NCBI GenBank assembly: GCA_017557525.1
Contig: JAFYYN010000086.1
Span: 1-34,021, forward strand
Direction: 5' to 3'
Length of the DNA stretch: 34,021 bases
From: Lachnospiraceae bacterium
GTDB lineage: Bacteria; Bacillota; Clostridia; Lachnospirales; Lachnospiraceae
The translations under genes were made by a program, and so were the position numbers. Positions 1 through 7,654 of this stretch are shown one piece after another (positions within the stretch are counted from its first letter, which is position 1; every line of letters starts with the position of its first letter). Under the pieces are notes generated by a model. The model saw only the letters and a program-made list of their open reading frames with translations, was not told the DNA's origin and ran no database searches.

Positions 1-1142
1 AGGGTTCACAGTTCAATCAGCCTCTCCTTGAGTTCTCAGGATCATGCGCAGGCTGTGCTGAGACCTCATATGCAAGACTTATTACCCAGCTCTTCGGTGA
101 GCAGATGTTCATTTCAAATGCAACAGGATGTTCATCTATCTGGGGCGGTCCTGCAGCTACATCACCTTTCACAGTTAACAAGGATAGCAAGCAGGGTCCT
201 GCATGGGCTAACTCATTGTTCGAGGATAATGCTGAGCATGGTCTCGGTATGTACTTAGGACAGAAGGTTCTCCGTGAGCAGGCAATCGCTAAGTTAAATG
301 AACTTGCAGGCAATGCTAAGGCTTCAAAGAGCTTAAAGGATGCTATCGCTAAGTTCTTAGAGACAAAGGATTCAACCAAGGAGAATCCTGCAGCAGCTAA
401 GGCTCTTGTTAAGGAGTTAGAGGCAGCTGCTAAGAAGGGCTGCGAACTTTCTAAGGAGATCTTAGAGAAGAAGCAGTATCTGTCAAAGAAGTCCGTATGG
501 ATCTTCGGCGGTGACGGATGGGCATATGATATCGGCTTCGGCGGACTTGATCATGTACTTGCATCCGGTGAGAATGTAAACGTATTCGTATTCGATACAG
601 AAATGTATTCAAATACAGGTGGACAGGCTTCAAAGGCTTCCAATATCGGTGAGGTTTGCCAGTTCGCAGCAGCAGGTAAGGAGATCGGCAAGAAGTCACT
701 TGCTGAGATCGCTATGAGCTATGGTTACGTATATGTAGCACAGATCGCTCTTGGTGCTAACCCTGCACAGGCTGTTAAGGTTCTTACCGAGGCAGAAGCT
801 TACAACGGACCTTCACTTATCATTGGTTACGCACCTTGCGAGCTCCACGGAGTTAAGGGGGGCATGAACCACTGCCAGGATGAGATGAAGAAGGCTGTTG
901 CAGCAGGCTACTGGAATCTGTTCAGCTTCAATCCTGCTCTTAAGGCAGAAGGAAAGAATCCTTTCACCCTTACATCTAAGGAAGGTGATGGTTCATACCA
1001 GGGCTTCCTTAACAACGAGACCAGATATACCTCACTTAAGGTTAAGTTCCCTGAGAGAGCAGAGAAGCTCTTCGCAGAGTCTGAGACCGCTGCTAAGGCT
1101 AGATATGATCACCTTATGAAGTTGGTTGAATTGTATAAATAA
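1..1142 (+). CDS. nifJ: Pyruvate:ferredoxin (flavodoxin) oxidoreductase, C-terminal part (5' end outside window)
   Basis: Partial gene; the frame is open from base 3 and ends at TAA 1140-1142. The enzyme oxidatively decarboxylates pyruvate to acetyl-CoA, CO2 and reduced ferredoxin in the cytoplasm of anaerobes. What is visible is the thiamine-diphosphate and proximal [4Fe-4S] region. It begins with the Cys-rich stretch SCAGCAETSYARL, then NATGCSSIWGG, then the TPP motif GGDGWAYDIGFGG with the distal Asn in YSNTGGQ, and the late Cys of GMNHCQDEM that supplies the fourth cluster ligand in this family. The C-terminal tail (KFPERAEKLF onward) matches the end of single-chain PFORs of about 1,170-1,200 residues, so roughly two thirds of the protein lies upstream of the window. 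The ATG at 105 is internal and is not a real start. A terminator follows directly, so this is the end of its transcript. Confidence 0.95.
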   Translation, partial: GSQFNQPLLEFSGSCAGCAETSYARLITQLFGEQMFISNATGCSSIWGGPAATSPFTVNKDSKQGPAWANSLFEDNAEHGLGMYLGQKVLREQAIAKLNELAGNAKASKSLKDAIAKFLETKDSTKENPAAAKALVKELEAAAKKGCELSKEILEKKQYLSKKSVWIFGGDGWAYDIGFGGLDHVLASGENVNVFVFDTEMYSNTGGQASKASNIGEVCQFAAAGKEIGKKSLAEIAMSYGYVYVAQIALGANPAQAVKVLTEAEAYNGPSLIIGYAPCELHGVKGGMNHCQDEMKKAVAAGYWNLFSFNPALKAEGKNPFTLTSKEGDGSYQGFLNNETRYTSLKVKFPERAEKLFAESETAAKARYDHLMKLVELYK

Positions 1143-1195
1143 TTTTGGCAGATTTGTATTAGTAGAAAAATTAACCCAAAAAATGTGCAATATTT

Positions 1196-1237
1196 ACAAA
1201 AATTCCGTGCCGGATTTCCGGTGCGGAATTTTTTTTG
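1196..1237 (+). terminator. Rho-independent terminator after the PFOR gene
   Basis: The stem AAATTCCGTGCCGG (1200-1213), with loop ATTT, pairs with CCGGTGCGGAATTT (1218-1231) including two G-U wobbles. A run of T follows (1229-1236). It lies 58 bases after the PFOR stop. Confidence 0.85.
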
Positions 1238-1392
1238 TAAAAAGTTAACAATTTCTATTGCTATTTTTTGTGAAATTTGATAGAATATTAAATTGGTATA
1301 AAGATAGAAAATTAAAACGATTTATTAAATGAATATTTACGAATTAAAAATCAGCAAAAATATAATAATTTGTCAGAAAACAAAATAAACCA

Positions 1393-1423
1393 TTGTTTGT
1401 GTATAGCTAAATAGTGGTAAAAT
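1393..1423 (+). promoter_or_regulatory. Possible promoter of the DAHP synthase gene
   Basis: TTGTTT (1393-1398) and TAAAAT (1418-1423) resemble sigma-A boxes, but the 19-base spacer is long. The whole 1240-1430 stretch is AT-rich, so chance matches are likely. I looked here for a T-box or other amino-acid-responsive leader and did not see the T-box consensus. Confidence 0.3.
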
Positions 1424-1436
1424 ATAAAGGTGATAA

Positions 1437-2462
1437 ATGAACGTAGATTTTGAGAAGAAACTGACCATCCCTATGGAGGTCAAAAAGATGTTCCCTCTTG
1501 ATGACGAGATGAGAAAGATCATCGAGGACAGGAGAGAGCAGATAAAAAAGATCATTTCCGGGGAGGATGACAGGCTGCTTTTGATCATTGGTCCATGCTC
1601 CGCCGACAATGAGGACAGTGTCTTAGATTACATTTTAAGGCTGAGGGCAATACAGGACAGGGTAAGGAGAAAGATACTGATCGTACCGAGGGTGTTTACC
1701 AATAAGCCGAGGACGACCGGTGACGGATATAAGGGCCTGCTTCACCAGCCCGATCCCGAAGAAAAGCCGGACCTGTTTAAAGGTATTATCGCTACCAGGG
1801 AAATGCACATGAGGGTAGTAAAGGAAACAGGTTTTGCTACAGCTGATGAGATGCTTTATCCGGAAAACTACAGATACCTTGACGATGTTTTAGGTTATGT
1901 GACGGTCGGCGCAAGAAGTGTTGAGGATCAGCAGCACAGGTTAGTAGCCAGCGGGGTTGAGGTGCCTGTGGGCATGAAAAATCCTACGGGAGGCGACTTG
2001 AGCGTTATGATAAACGCGATCAATGCGGCACAGCACAGGCATTCGTTCCTGTACAGGGGCTGGGCGGTGCACTCCTACGGAAATCCTTACGCTCATGCGG
2101 TTTTAAGAGGCTTTACTAACAACAGGGGCCGTTCGGTACCGAATTATCACTACGAGGATGTCCGCAATGTAATGGAGCTGTATGAAAACAGCAACTTAAG
2201 CTTCCCTGCGATAGTCATTGATACAAATCATGCTAATTCCGGTAAAAATCCTTTTGAACAGCCGAGGATTGTTGATGAGGTAATGAACTACCGCAAAAAC
2301 AACGCTGACATCAAAAAACTTGTTAAGGGCTTTCTCGTTGAAAGCTACATCGAGGACGGTGCCCAGAAAATAGGAGAGGGCGTTTACGGCAAGTCGATTA
2401 CGGATGCATGTATCGGCTGGGAGAAGAGCGAACGCATGATCCTGAGCCTTGCGGAATACTGA
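1437..2462 (+). CDS. 3-deoxy-7-phosphoheptulonate (DAHP) synthase, class I AroF/G/H type
   Basis: This enzyme condenses phosphoenolpyruvate and erythrose 4-phosphate to DAHP, the first step of the shikimate pathway, in the cytoplasm. The product is 341 residues, close to the 350 of E. coli AroF/G/H. Visible family motifs are GPCSADNEDSVLDY (metal-binding Cys), PRVFTNKPRTTGDGYKGL, TGFATADEMLYP, GARSVEDQQHR, GMKNPTGG, IDTNHANSGK (metal-binding His) and the C-terminal GVYGKSITDACIGW. The start ATG at 1437 follows AAGGTG with a 5-base gap. The N-terminal extension that carries feedback sites in the E. coli isozymes seems to be present (residues 1-45), but which aromatic amino acid inhibits it cannot be read from the sequence. 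The gene stands alone between a terminator upstream and the promoter of the transporter operon downstream. Confidence 0.93.
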   Translation: MNVDFEKKLTIPMEVKKMFPLDDEMRKIIEDRREQIKKIISGEDDRLLLIIGPCSADNEDSVLDYILRLRAIQDRVRRKILIVPRVFTNKPRTTGDGYKGLLHQPDPEEKPDLFKGIIATREMHMRVVKETGFATADEMLYPENYRYLDDVLGYVTVGARSVEDQQHRLVASGVEVPVGMKNPTGGDLSVMINAINAAQHRHSFLYRGWAVHSYGNPYAHAVLRGFTNNRGRSVPNYHYEDVRNVMELYENSNLSFPAIVIDTNHANSGKNPFEQPRIVDEVMNYRKNNADIKKLVKGFLVESYIEDGAQKIGEGVYGKSITDACIGWEKSERMILSLAEY

Positions 2463-2549
2463 ATTATTCCCTGCCTGTTTGCTAAAATTGTACAATGTGT
2501 GTCTAAATATTTGACAATTAGAGTTAAAAGATAAGCAATTTTAGGCAAG

Positions 2550-2576
2550 AATGATAAAAAAATATCAATTATCATT
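2550..2576. repeat. 8-bp inverted repeat upstream of the transporter operon
   Basis: AATGATAA (2550-2557) and TTATCATT (2569-2576) are a perfect inverted repeat with an 11-base AT-rich centre. There is no T tract after it, so it does not look like a terminator. It could be a protein-binding site about 55 bases upstream of the -10 box at 2630, or a chance feature of AT-rich DNA. Confidence 0.35.
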
Positions 2577-2593
2577 AGTATTATTGTAAAAAA

Positions 2594-2631
2594 TACAACA
2601 AAATTGTTTACAAATTGTGAATTTTGTTGTA
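2594..2631. promoter_or_regulatory. Perfect 12-bp inverted repeat overlapping the operon promoter (candidate operator)
   Basis: TACAACAAAATT (2594-2605) and AATTTTGTTGTA (2620-2631) are exact reverse complements separated by 14 bases. The repeat encloses the -35 box and reaches the first two bases of the -10 box, the layout expected of a repressor site. Regulator family is unknown, and no regulator gene is in the window. Confidence 0.6.
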
Positions 2632-2635
2632 TATT
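2607..2635 (+). promoter_or_regulatory. Sigma-A-type promoter of the transporter operon
   Basis: TTTACA (2607-2612), a 17-base spacer and TATATT (2630-2635) make a near-consensus promoter 48 bases before the first gene of the operon. The overlap with the inverted repeat at 2594-2631 suggests regulated transcription. Confidence 0.7.
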
Positions 2636-2682
2636 TATGTGAAGGAATTTAAAAACTTTATTTTCTATTTTAAGAGGTTGCT

Positions 2683-5600
2683 ATGAAAAAGAAGAAGTCT
2701 AACAGCGCAAGAAACAAAAAAATCATCATTGCAGTAGCCGTTGTAGTTGTTCTTATAGCTATACTTGTGCTCCTGTCACTGAGACCTGTTAAGAATTATT
2801 CCGAAAAGTATGCCGGAACTAATCTTGACGTGGATGTTGAAGGAATGGAGAGAACCGGTACATACAAGCTGTATGTAATGGAACATCAGGGCGCAGCTAA
2901 GCCTGCACAGTCCGTTGATGTTAATCTTTCTAATGTTGAAAATGCAGGTACAGGTTTGGTAGGACCTTATACAGGTGAGAAGAGCCAGACAGGTGACGTG
3001 CTTACTGAGATCAATTCCTTTGCTACATGGAAGGTTAATGTTCCCGAAGCAGGCTTCTATTATATTTATATAGAATACCTTGTACCTCAGTCACACGGTG
3101 TTCCTGCTGAGCGTTCACTCCTTATCAATGACGAGCAGCCTTTCCTTGACGCAAAGAACCTTTCATTCACCAGGATTTGGACAGATGCAGGTGAGAAGAA
3201 AATCGATAACCAGGGTAACGAGATCAGACCCAGTCAGGTAGAAGTATTTGACTGGCAGAATACATATCTTCGTGATGACAGAGGATATATAGCTGATCCT
3301 TACATGTTCTATTTCAAAGCAGGCGAGAACACCATCACTTTAGGTGGCGAAAATGAGCCTCTTGCTATCAGAAAGATCAGTCTTACTCCTGTACAGGATC
3401 TTCCTACATATGAGCAGTATTACGCTGCATGCTATAAAGCTCCCGAAACTATTTCAGACGTTGCAAAGAATTATATACAGCAGGTTCAGGGCGAGGATTC
3501 TACAATCCGTTCTGAGTCTTCACTTTATGCAAAATATGACAGATCATCACCCAGTACACAGCCTTCAAGCGTAACTAACACCGTACTTAACTACACTGGT
3601 GGTGAGGCTTGGAATATTAACGGCCAGTGGATCCAGTGGGATTTTGAAGTACCTGAGGATGGTTTCTATAACATCACCATCAAGGGCCGTCAGAATTATT
3701 CAAGAGGTAACGTAAGTAACCGTAAGGTTTATATCGACGGCGAAGTTCCTTTCAAGGAGCTCGAGCAGGTTTCATTCGCTTATGACAACAACTGGGATCT
3801 TAAGACCCTTGGTTCAGATGATGAGCATCCTTACTATTTCTGGTTAGAAAAAGGAAAACATACTTTAAGACTTGAAGCTACCATGGGTGACCTTGGTGAT
3901 ATCTTACAGCAGATTGAGGATTCTACATTCAGACTTAATCAGATGTACAGAAAGATCCTCGTTTACACAGGTGTTTCACCTGACCAGTACCGTGACTACC
4001 ATATAGAGAAGGTTTATCCCGAAGTTATGGAAGCTATGGAGCTTGAAATGAAGCGTCTGTACAAGATCGTTGATGATTATGTAGCATACAGCGGTCAGAA
4101 AGCTGAGAATATTGCTCCTGCACAGACACTTGCACAGCAGCTTGAGCGTTTCGTTGAGAAACCCGAGAAGGTTACAATAGAGTTCTCAACATTTAAGGAT
4201 AACATTACAGCACTTGGTACTTCTACACTTAACCTTACTACAACAAGACTTGATGTTGACTATGTAGTAATTAATGGTATTAACACTGAGCCCGAGAGTG
4301 ATGGCGAAAACATCTTCTCTAAATTATGGCATGAGATCAAGTCCTTCGTTGCATCATTCTTCGTTGATTACAACTCAGTCGGCGATGTTTATGATGGCGA
4401 AGTACTTAAGGTTTGGGTAACAACAGGTCGTGACCAGGGTACAATCCTTAAGTCAATGATCGATGATACATTTACACCTCAGACAGGTATTCCTGTTAAC
4501 GTAGAGATCGTTATGGCAGGCTCACTGCTTAACGCAGTTATGGCTAACCGTGGTCCCGACGTCGTACTTACAGTTGGTTCTGACCAGCCTGTAAACTACG
4601 CACTCCGTGGTGCAGCAGAAGATATCACTCAGTTCTCTGACTGGCAACAGGTACTTGATCCTGAAATCTTTACCGAGAGTTCATATTATCAGTATGAGCT
4701 GACAGATGAAAACGGACATGTAGGCATCTATGGTCTTCCTGAGACCCAGACCTTCAATGTTATGTTCTATCGTAAGGACGTTTTACAGGAACTTGGTTTT
4801 GTTTACACAGCAGATGATCCTGAGACACAGGATCCTACAACAGGTATTAAGGAAGGCGATGCAAAGCCTCCCAAGACATGGCAGGAGCTTATAGAAATGC
4901 TTCCTACCATCCAGGGTAACAACCTTTCAGTTGGTATACCTTCAGCAGCAGGTTCAAGTTCGACAGGTACTGCTTCAACAGCTATCATGTCAACATATCC
5001 TGACCTTTCATTATACTTCACACTGCTTTATCAGAACGGCGGTACAATGTATAACGAAAAGGGTACAAAGACAACAGTTAACGACGAAGCCGGAATGGCA
5101 GCATTCGATCAGTATGTAAGATTCTTCAATGATTACGGTCTTCCTACTATCTACGATGCAACCACCCGTTTCCGTCAGGGCGAAATGCCTATCATCGTTT
5201 CACCATACTCATTGTACAATACCTTGATGGTATCAGCTCCCGAAATCCGTGGTCTCTGGGATTTCACAGTTGTGCCCGGTACAATCAGGACAGATGAAAA
5301 CGGAAAAGAGATACTTGATTACAATGCTCATATTGCAGGAGCTGCTACCATGATGATCTCAACCGATAATGAAGAGATCAAGAAGAACGGTTGGGAGTTC
5401 ATGAAATGGTGGGTAAGCGAAGAAACCCAGACAAGATTCGGTCGTGAGATCGAGGCTCTGCTCGGTGCTTCAGCAAGATATGCAACAGCAAACAGAAAGG
5501 CATTCAAGAACCTTTCATGGAGTGCAGAAAATATCAAAGTACTTGATGATCAGTGGCAGCATACAGTTGGTATCGCCGAAGTTCCCGGCGGATACTTCAC

Positions 5601-5751
5601 AGGACGTCATATTTCAAATGCTATCCGTAAGGTTATCAATGACAGAGATGATACACGAGAAACAATCATTGACTACTCACGTCTGATCGATGACGAGATT
5701 GTCAAGAAACGTCGAGAGTTCGGTCTCCCGATGTATGAGGATGAAGAATAA
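2683..5751 (+). CDS. Membrane-anchored fusion of two carbohydrate-binding-like domains with an ABC extracellular solute-binding domain
   Basis: A 1,022-residue protein. Residues 12-32 form one hydrophobic segment after a Lys-rich start, with no lipobox Cys, so it should be a signal anchor with the rest outside the cell. Two related beta-sandwich-like segments follow, at about 40-235 and 275-445. Each carries an aromatic/VPExGFYxI strand motif (WKVNVPEAGFYYIYIEY; WDFEVPEDGFYNITIKG), a disposition resembling CBM6/35-type sugar-binding folds; this assignment is by resemblance only. After a helical linker, residues from about 571 to the end are a type I solute-binding protein (LKVWVTTGRDQG, NRGPDVVLTVGSDQPVNYA, GLPETQTFNVMFYRKD, GWEFMKWWVSEETQ). 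Ordinary solute-binding proteins have 400-550 residues, so the fusion is unusual. ATG 2683 follows AAGAGG. It is the first gene of the operon and probably captures a glycan for the permeases just downstream. Confidence 0.85.
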   Translation: MKKKKSNSARNKKIIIAVAVVVVLIAILVLLSLRPVKNYSEKYAGTNLDVDVEGMERTGTYKLYVMEHQGAAKPAQSVDVNLSNVENAGTGLVGPYTGEKSQTGDVLTEINSFATWKVNVPEAGFYYIYIEYLVPQSHGVPAERSLLINDEQPFLDAKNLSFTRIWTDAGEKKIDNQGNEIRPSQVEVFDWQNTYLRDDRGYIADPYMFYFKAGENTITLGGENEPLAIRKISLTPVQDLPTYEQYYAACYKAPETISDVAKNYIQQVQGEDSTIRSESSLYAKYDRSSPSTQPSSVTNTVLNYTGGEAWNINGQWIQWDFEVPEDGFYNITIKGRQNYSRGNVSNRKVYIDGEVPFKELEQVSFAYDNNWDLKTLGSDDEHPYYFWLEKGKHTLRLEATMGDLGDILQQIEDSTFRLNQMYRKILVYTGVSPDQYRDYHIEKVYPEVMEAMELEMKRLYKIVDDYVAYSGQKAENIAPAQTLAQQLERFVEKPEKVTIEFSTFKDNITALGTSTLNLTTTRLDVDYVVINGINTEPESDGENIFSKLWHEIKSFVASFFVDYNSVGDVYDGEVLKVWVTTGRDQGTILKSMIDDTFTPQTGIPVNVEIVMAGSLLNAVMANRGPDVVLTVGSDQPVNYALRGAAEDITQFSDWQQVLDPEIFTESSYYQYELTDENGHVGIYGLPETQTFNVMFYRKDVLQELGFVYTADDPETQDPTTGIKEGDAKPPKTWQELIEMLPTIQGNNLSVGIPSAAGSSSTGTASTAIMSTYPDLSLYFTLLYQNGGTMYNEKGTKTTVNDEAGMAAFDQYVRFFNDYGLPTIYDATTRFRQGEMPIIVSPYSLYNTLMVSAPEIRGLWDFTVVPGTIRTDENGKEILDYNAHIAGAATMMISTDNEEIKKNGWEFMKWWVSEETQTRFGREIEALLGASARYATANRKAFKNLSWSAENIKVLDDQWQHTVGIAEVPGGYFTGRHISNAIRKVINDRDDTRETIIDYSRLIDDEIVKKRREFGLPMYEDEE

Positions 5752-5790
5752 GATTGTTTACAGCAAGAGAATAATAAAAGGGAGAGTTTT

Positions 5791-6729
5791 ATGGGCGAGT
5801 ATCTGAAAAAGTATTTCACGTTGAGAAAACACAACGTGAGCACTGCATGGAAAAAAGCAAAGTTAGCAAAGAACTGCTATCTGTTCCTGCTTCCGTATGC
5901 AATCATTTTCTCGATGTTCTACGTATATCCCGTAGTTGCATCAATTTATTACAGCTTTACTTATTACAACATCCTGGAGTCCCCCAGATTCCTCGGATTT
6001 GCTAACTACATCAGCTTAATTCTTGAAGACGATATCTTCCTTATCGGTCTTAAGAACACACTGATGATAGCTATCATCACAGGACCTTTGGGATACCTGT
6101 TATCATTCCTTTTCGCATGGCTCATAAACGAACTTCCCAGAGCCGTACGAAGCGTAGCAGTTATCGTATTCTACGCACCTTCGATCGCAGGTACCTGTTA
6201 CACCATCTTCTCTGTATTCTTCAGAGGCGATGCTTACGGTTATGTAAATTCGATCCTTATGGATATGGGTATCATCGATACACCTATCCTTTGGTTCATA
6301 AATCCTCAGTACATGCTTCCTATATGTATGGGCGTTATCCTCTGGATGAGCCTTGGTACCGGATTCCTTTCATTCGTTGCCGGCCTTCAGGGTGTTGACA
6401 GATCCTTATTCGAAGCAGGTATGGTGGACGGTGTTAAGAACAGATGGCAGGAGCTCTGGTTCATCACCCTTCCCAGTATGAAGCCCATGCTTATATTCGG
6501 TGCGGTTATGGCCATTACCCAGTCTTTCTCAGTTCACGACGTTACCGCTGCACTTTGCGGATTCCCCAGTACAGACTACGCAGCACATACAATCGTTTCC
6601 TGTCTGATGGACTTCGGTTTCACCCGATTCGAAATGGGTTATGCATGTGCTATAGCAACCGTATTATTCTTGTTAATGATCGTATCTAACAAGGCAATTC
6701 AAAGTCTATTAAGGAGAGTAGGAACCTGA
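5791..6729 (+). CDS. Sugar ABC transporter permease, LplB/MalF type (first pair)
   Basis: A 312-residue inner-membrane permease with about six transmembrane segments, the first near residues 32-52. The ABC-contact EAA loop is visible at about residues 210-232 (EAGMVDGVKNRWQELWFITL, then PSMKP), where the cytoplasmic ATPase docks. Start ATG 5791 follows AAAGGGAG. It lies 39 bases after the binding-protein fusion and 1 base before the next permease, so the three form one transport unit. Family knowledge says such pairs import oligosaccharides; the substrate is not readable here. No ATPase gene is present in the window. Confidence 0.92.
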   Translation: MGEYLKKYFTLRKHNVSTAWKKAKLAKNCYLFLLPYAIIFSMFYVYPVVASIYYSFTYYNILESPRFLGFANYISLILEDDIFLIGLKNTLMIAIITGPLGYLLSFLFAWLINELPRAVRSVAVIVFYAPSIAGTCYTIFSVFFRGDAYGYVNSILMDMGIIDTPILWFINPQYMLPICMGVILWMSLGTGFLSFVAGLQGVDRSLFEAGMVDGVKNRWQELWFITLPSMKPMLIFGAVMAITQSFSVHDVTAALCGFPSTDYAAHTIVSCLMDFGFTRFEMGYACAIATVLFLLMIVSNKAIQSLLRRVGT

Positions 6730-6730
6730 T

Positions 6731-7639
6731 ATGAGTAAAAAAGCAAACGCTAAAACAGCAAATTATTACAAACCTTATCATAAGCCGCTTATTAGACGTA
6801 GAAAGCCTAACAGATCAGTAGGCGGTGATGTTGGTCTTTACATTTTCCTTGCACTTATGGCTATCGTCATGGTATTCCCGCTGGTATACGCCGTAGCCAA
6901 TGCGCTTAAGCCCTTGGATGAGCTGTTCAGGTTCCCTCCGAAAATCTTCGCCCAGAACCCGACACTCGATAACTTCTCCGACCTGTTCGTAACACTTGGA
7001 AAGTCATGGGTAACATTTACAAGATACTTATTTAATACAATATTTATTACCTTCGTTGGTACCGCAGGACATCTGCTTATCGCATCAATGGGTGCATTCG
7101 TTCTTGCAAAGTACGATTTCCCCGGAAATAAGCTGTTCTTCAAGATAGTAACCGTAGCGATCATGTTCGTACCTGCTGTTACACAGGTTCCTAACTACAT
7201 CTTACTTAGTAAGTTAGGCTGGATCGATACTTACTTCTCAATCATCATTCCTGCATTCGCATCACCTATGGGTATGTTCCTTATGAAGCAGTTCATGGAA
7301 GGTCTTCCTACAGCTCTTGTTGAGGCTGCTAAGATCGACGGTGCTTCAGAGTGGAGAGTTTTCACAAACATCGTTATGCCTAACGTTAAGCCTGCATGGA
7401 TGACACTGATCATCTTCTCAGTACAGGGTCTTTGGAATAACAACGGTGGTATGTACATCTTCTCAGAGCAGAAGAAGACTCTTCCTTACGCAATGGGCCA
7501 GATCCAGGGCGGTGGTATCGCAAGAACAGGACAGGGCGCAGCTGTTACAGTTGTACTTATGATAGTTCCTATCGCAATATTTATTTTCTCAGAGAGCCAG
7601 ATCCTTGAGACAATGGCTAGCTCAGGTATGAAGGATTGA
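6731..7639 (+). CDS. Carbohydrate ABC transporter permease, AraQ/MalG type (first pair)
   Basis: A 302-residue inner-membrane protein with about six transmembrane segments and an EAA loop (EAAKIDGASEWRVFTNIVMP, then NVKP). It is the usual partner of an LplB-type permease and forms a heterodimer with the upstream gene product. The start ATG is one base after the upstream stop, which points to translational coupling; AAGGAG lies 15 bases before it, inside the preceding gene. The N-terminal 35 residues are basic and cytoplasmic. Its C-terminus (LETMASSGMKD) matches the usual end of this family, which typically closes with a SSGMK/GVKG-like tail. Confidence 0.92.
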   Translation: MSKKANAKTANYYKPYHKPLIRRRKPNRSVGGDVGLYIFLALMAIVMVFPLVYAVANALKPLDELFRFPPKIFAQNPTLDNFSDLFVTLGKSWVTFTRYLFNTIFITFVGTAGHLLIASMGAFVLAKYDFPGNKLFFKIVTVAIMFVPAVTQVPNYILLSKLGWIDTYFSIIIPAFASPMGMFLMKQFMEGLPTALVEAAKIDGASEWRVFTNIVMPNVKPAWMTLIIFSVQGLWNNNGGMYIFSEQKKTLPYAMGQIQGGGIARTGQGAAVTVVLMIVPIAIFIFSESQILETMASSGMKD

Positions 7640-7654
7640 TACAGGAGGCATATT

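Noticed and set aside
105-107. ATG at 105 as start of the first gene
   Set aside because: The frame is open back to the window edge and encodes the conserved PFOR Cys region, so the ATG is internal.
1143-1436. T-box or other aromatic amino-acid leader before the DAHP synthase
   Set aside because: No T-box consensus or antiterminator pair was seen; the only strong hairpin is the PFOR terminator.
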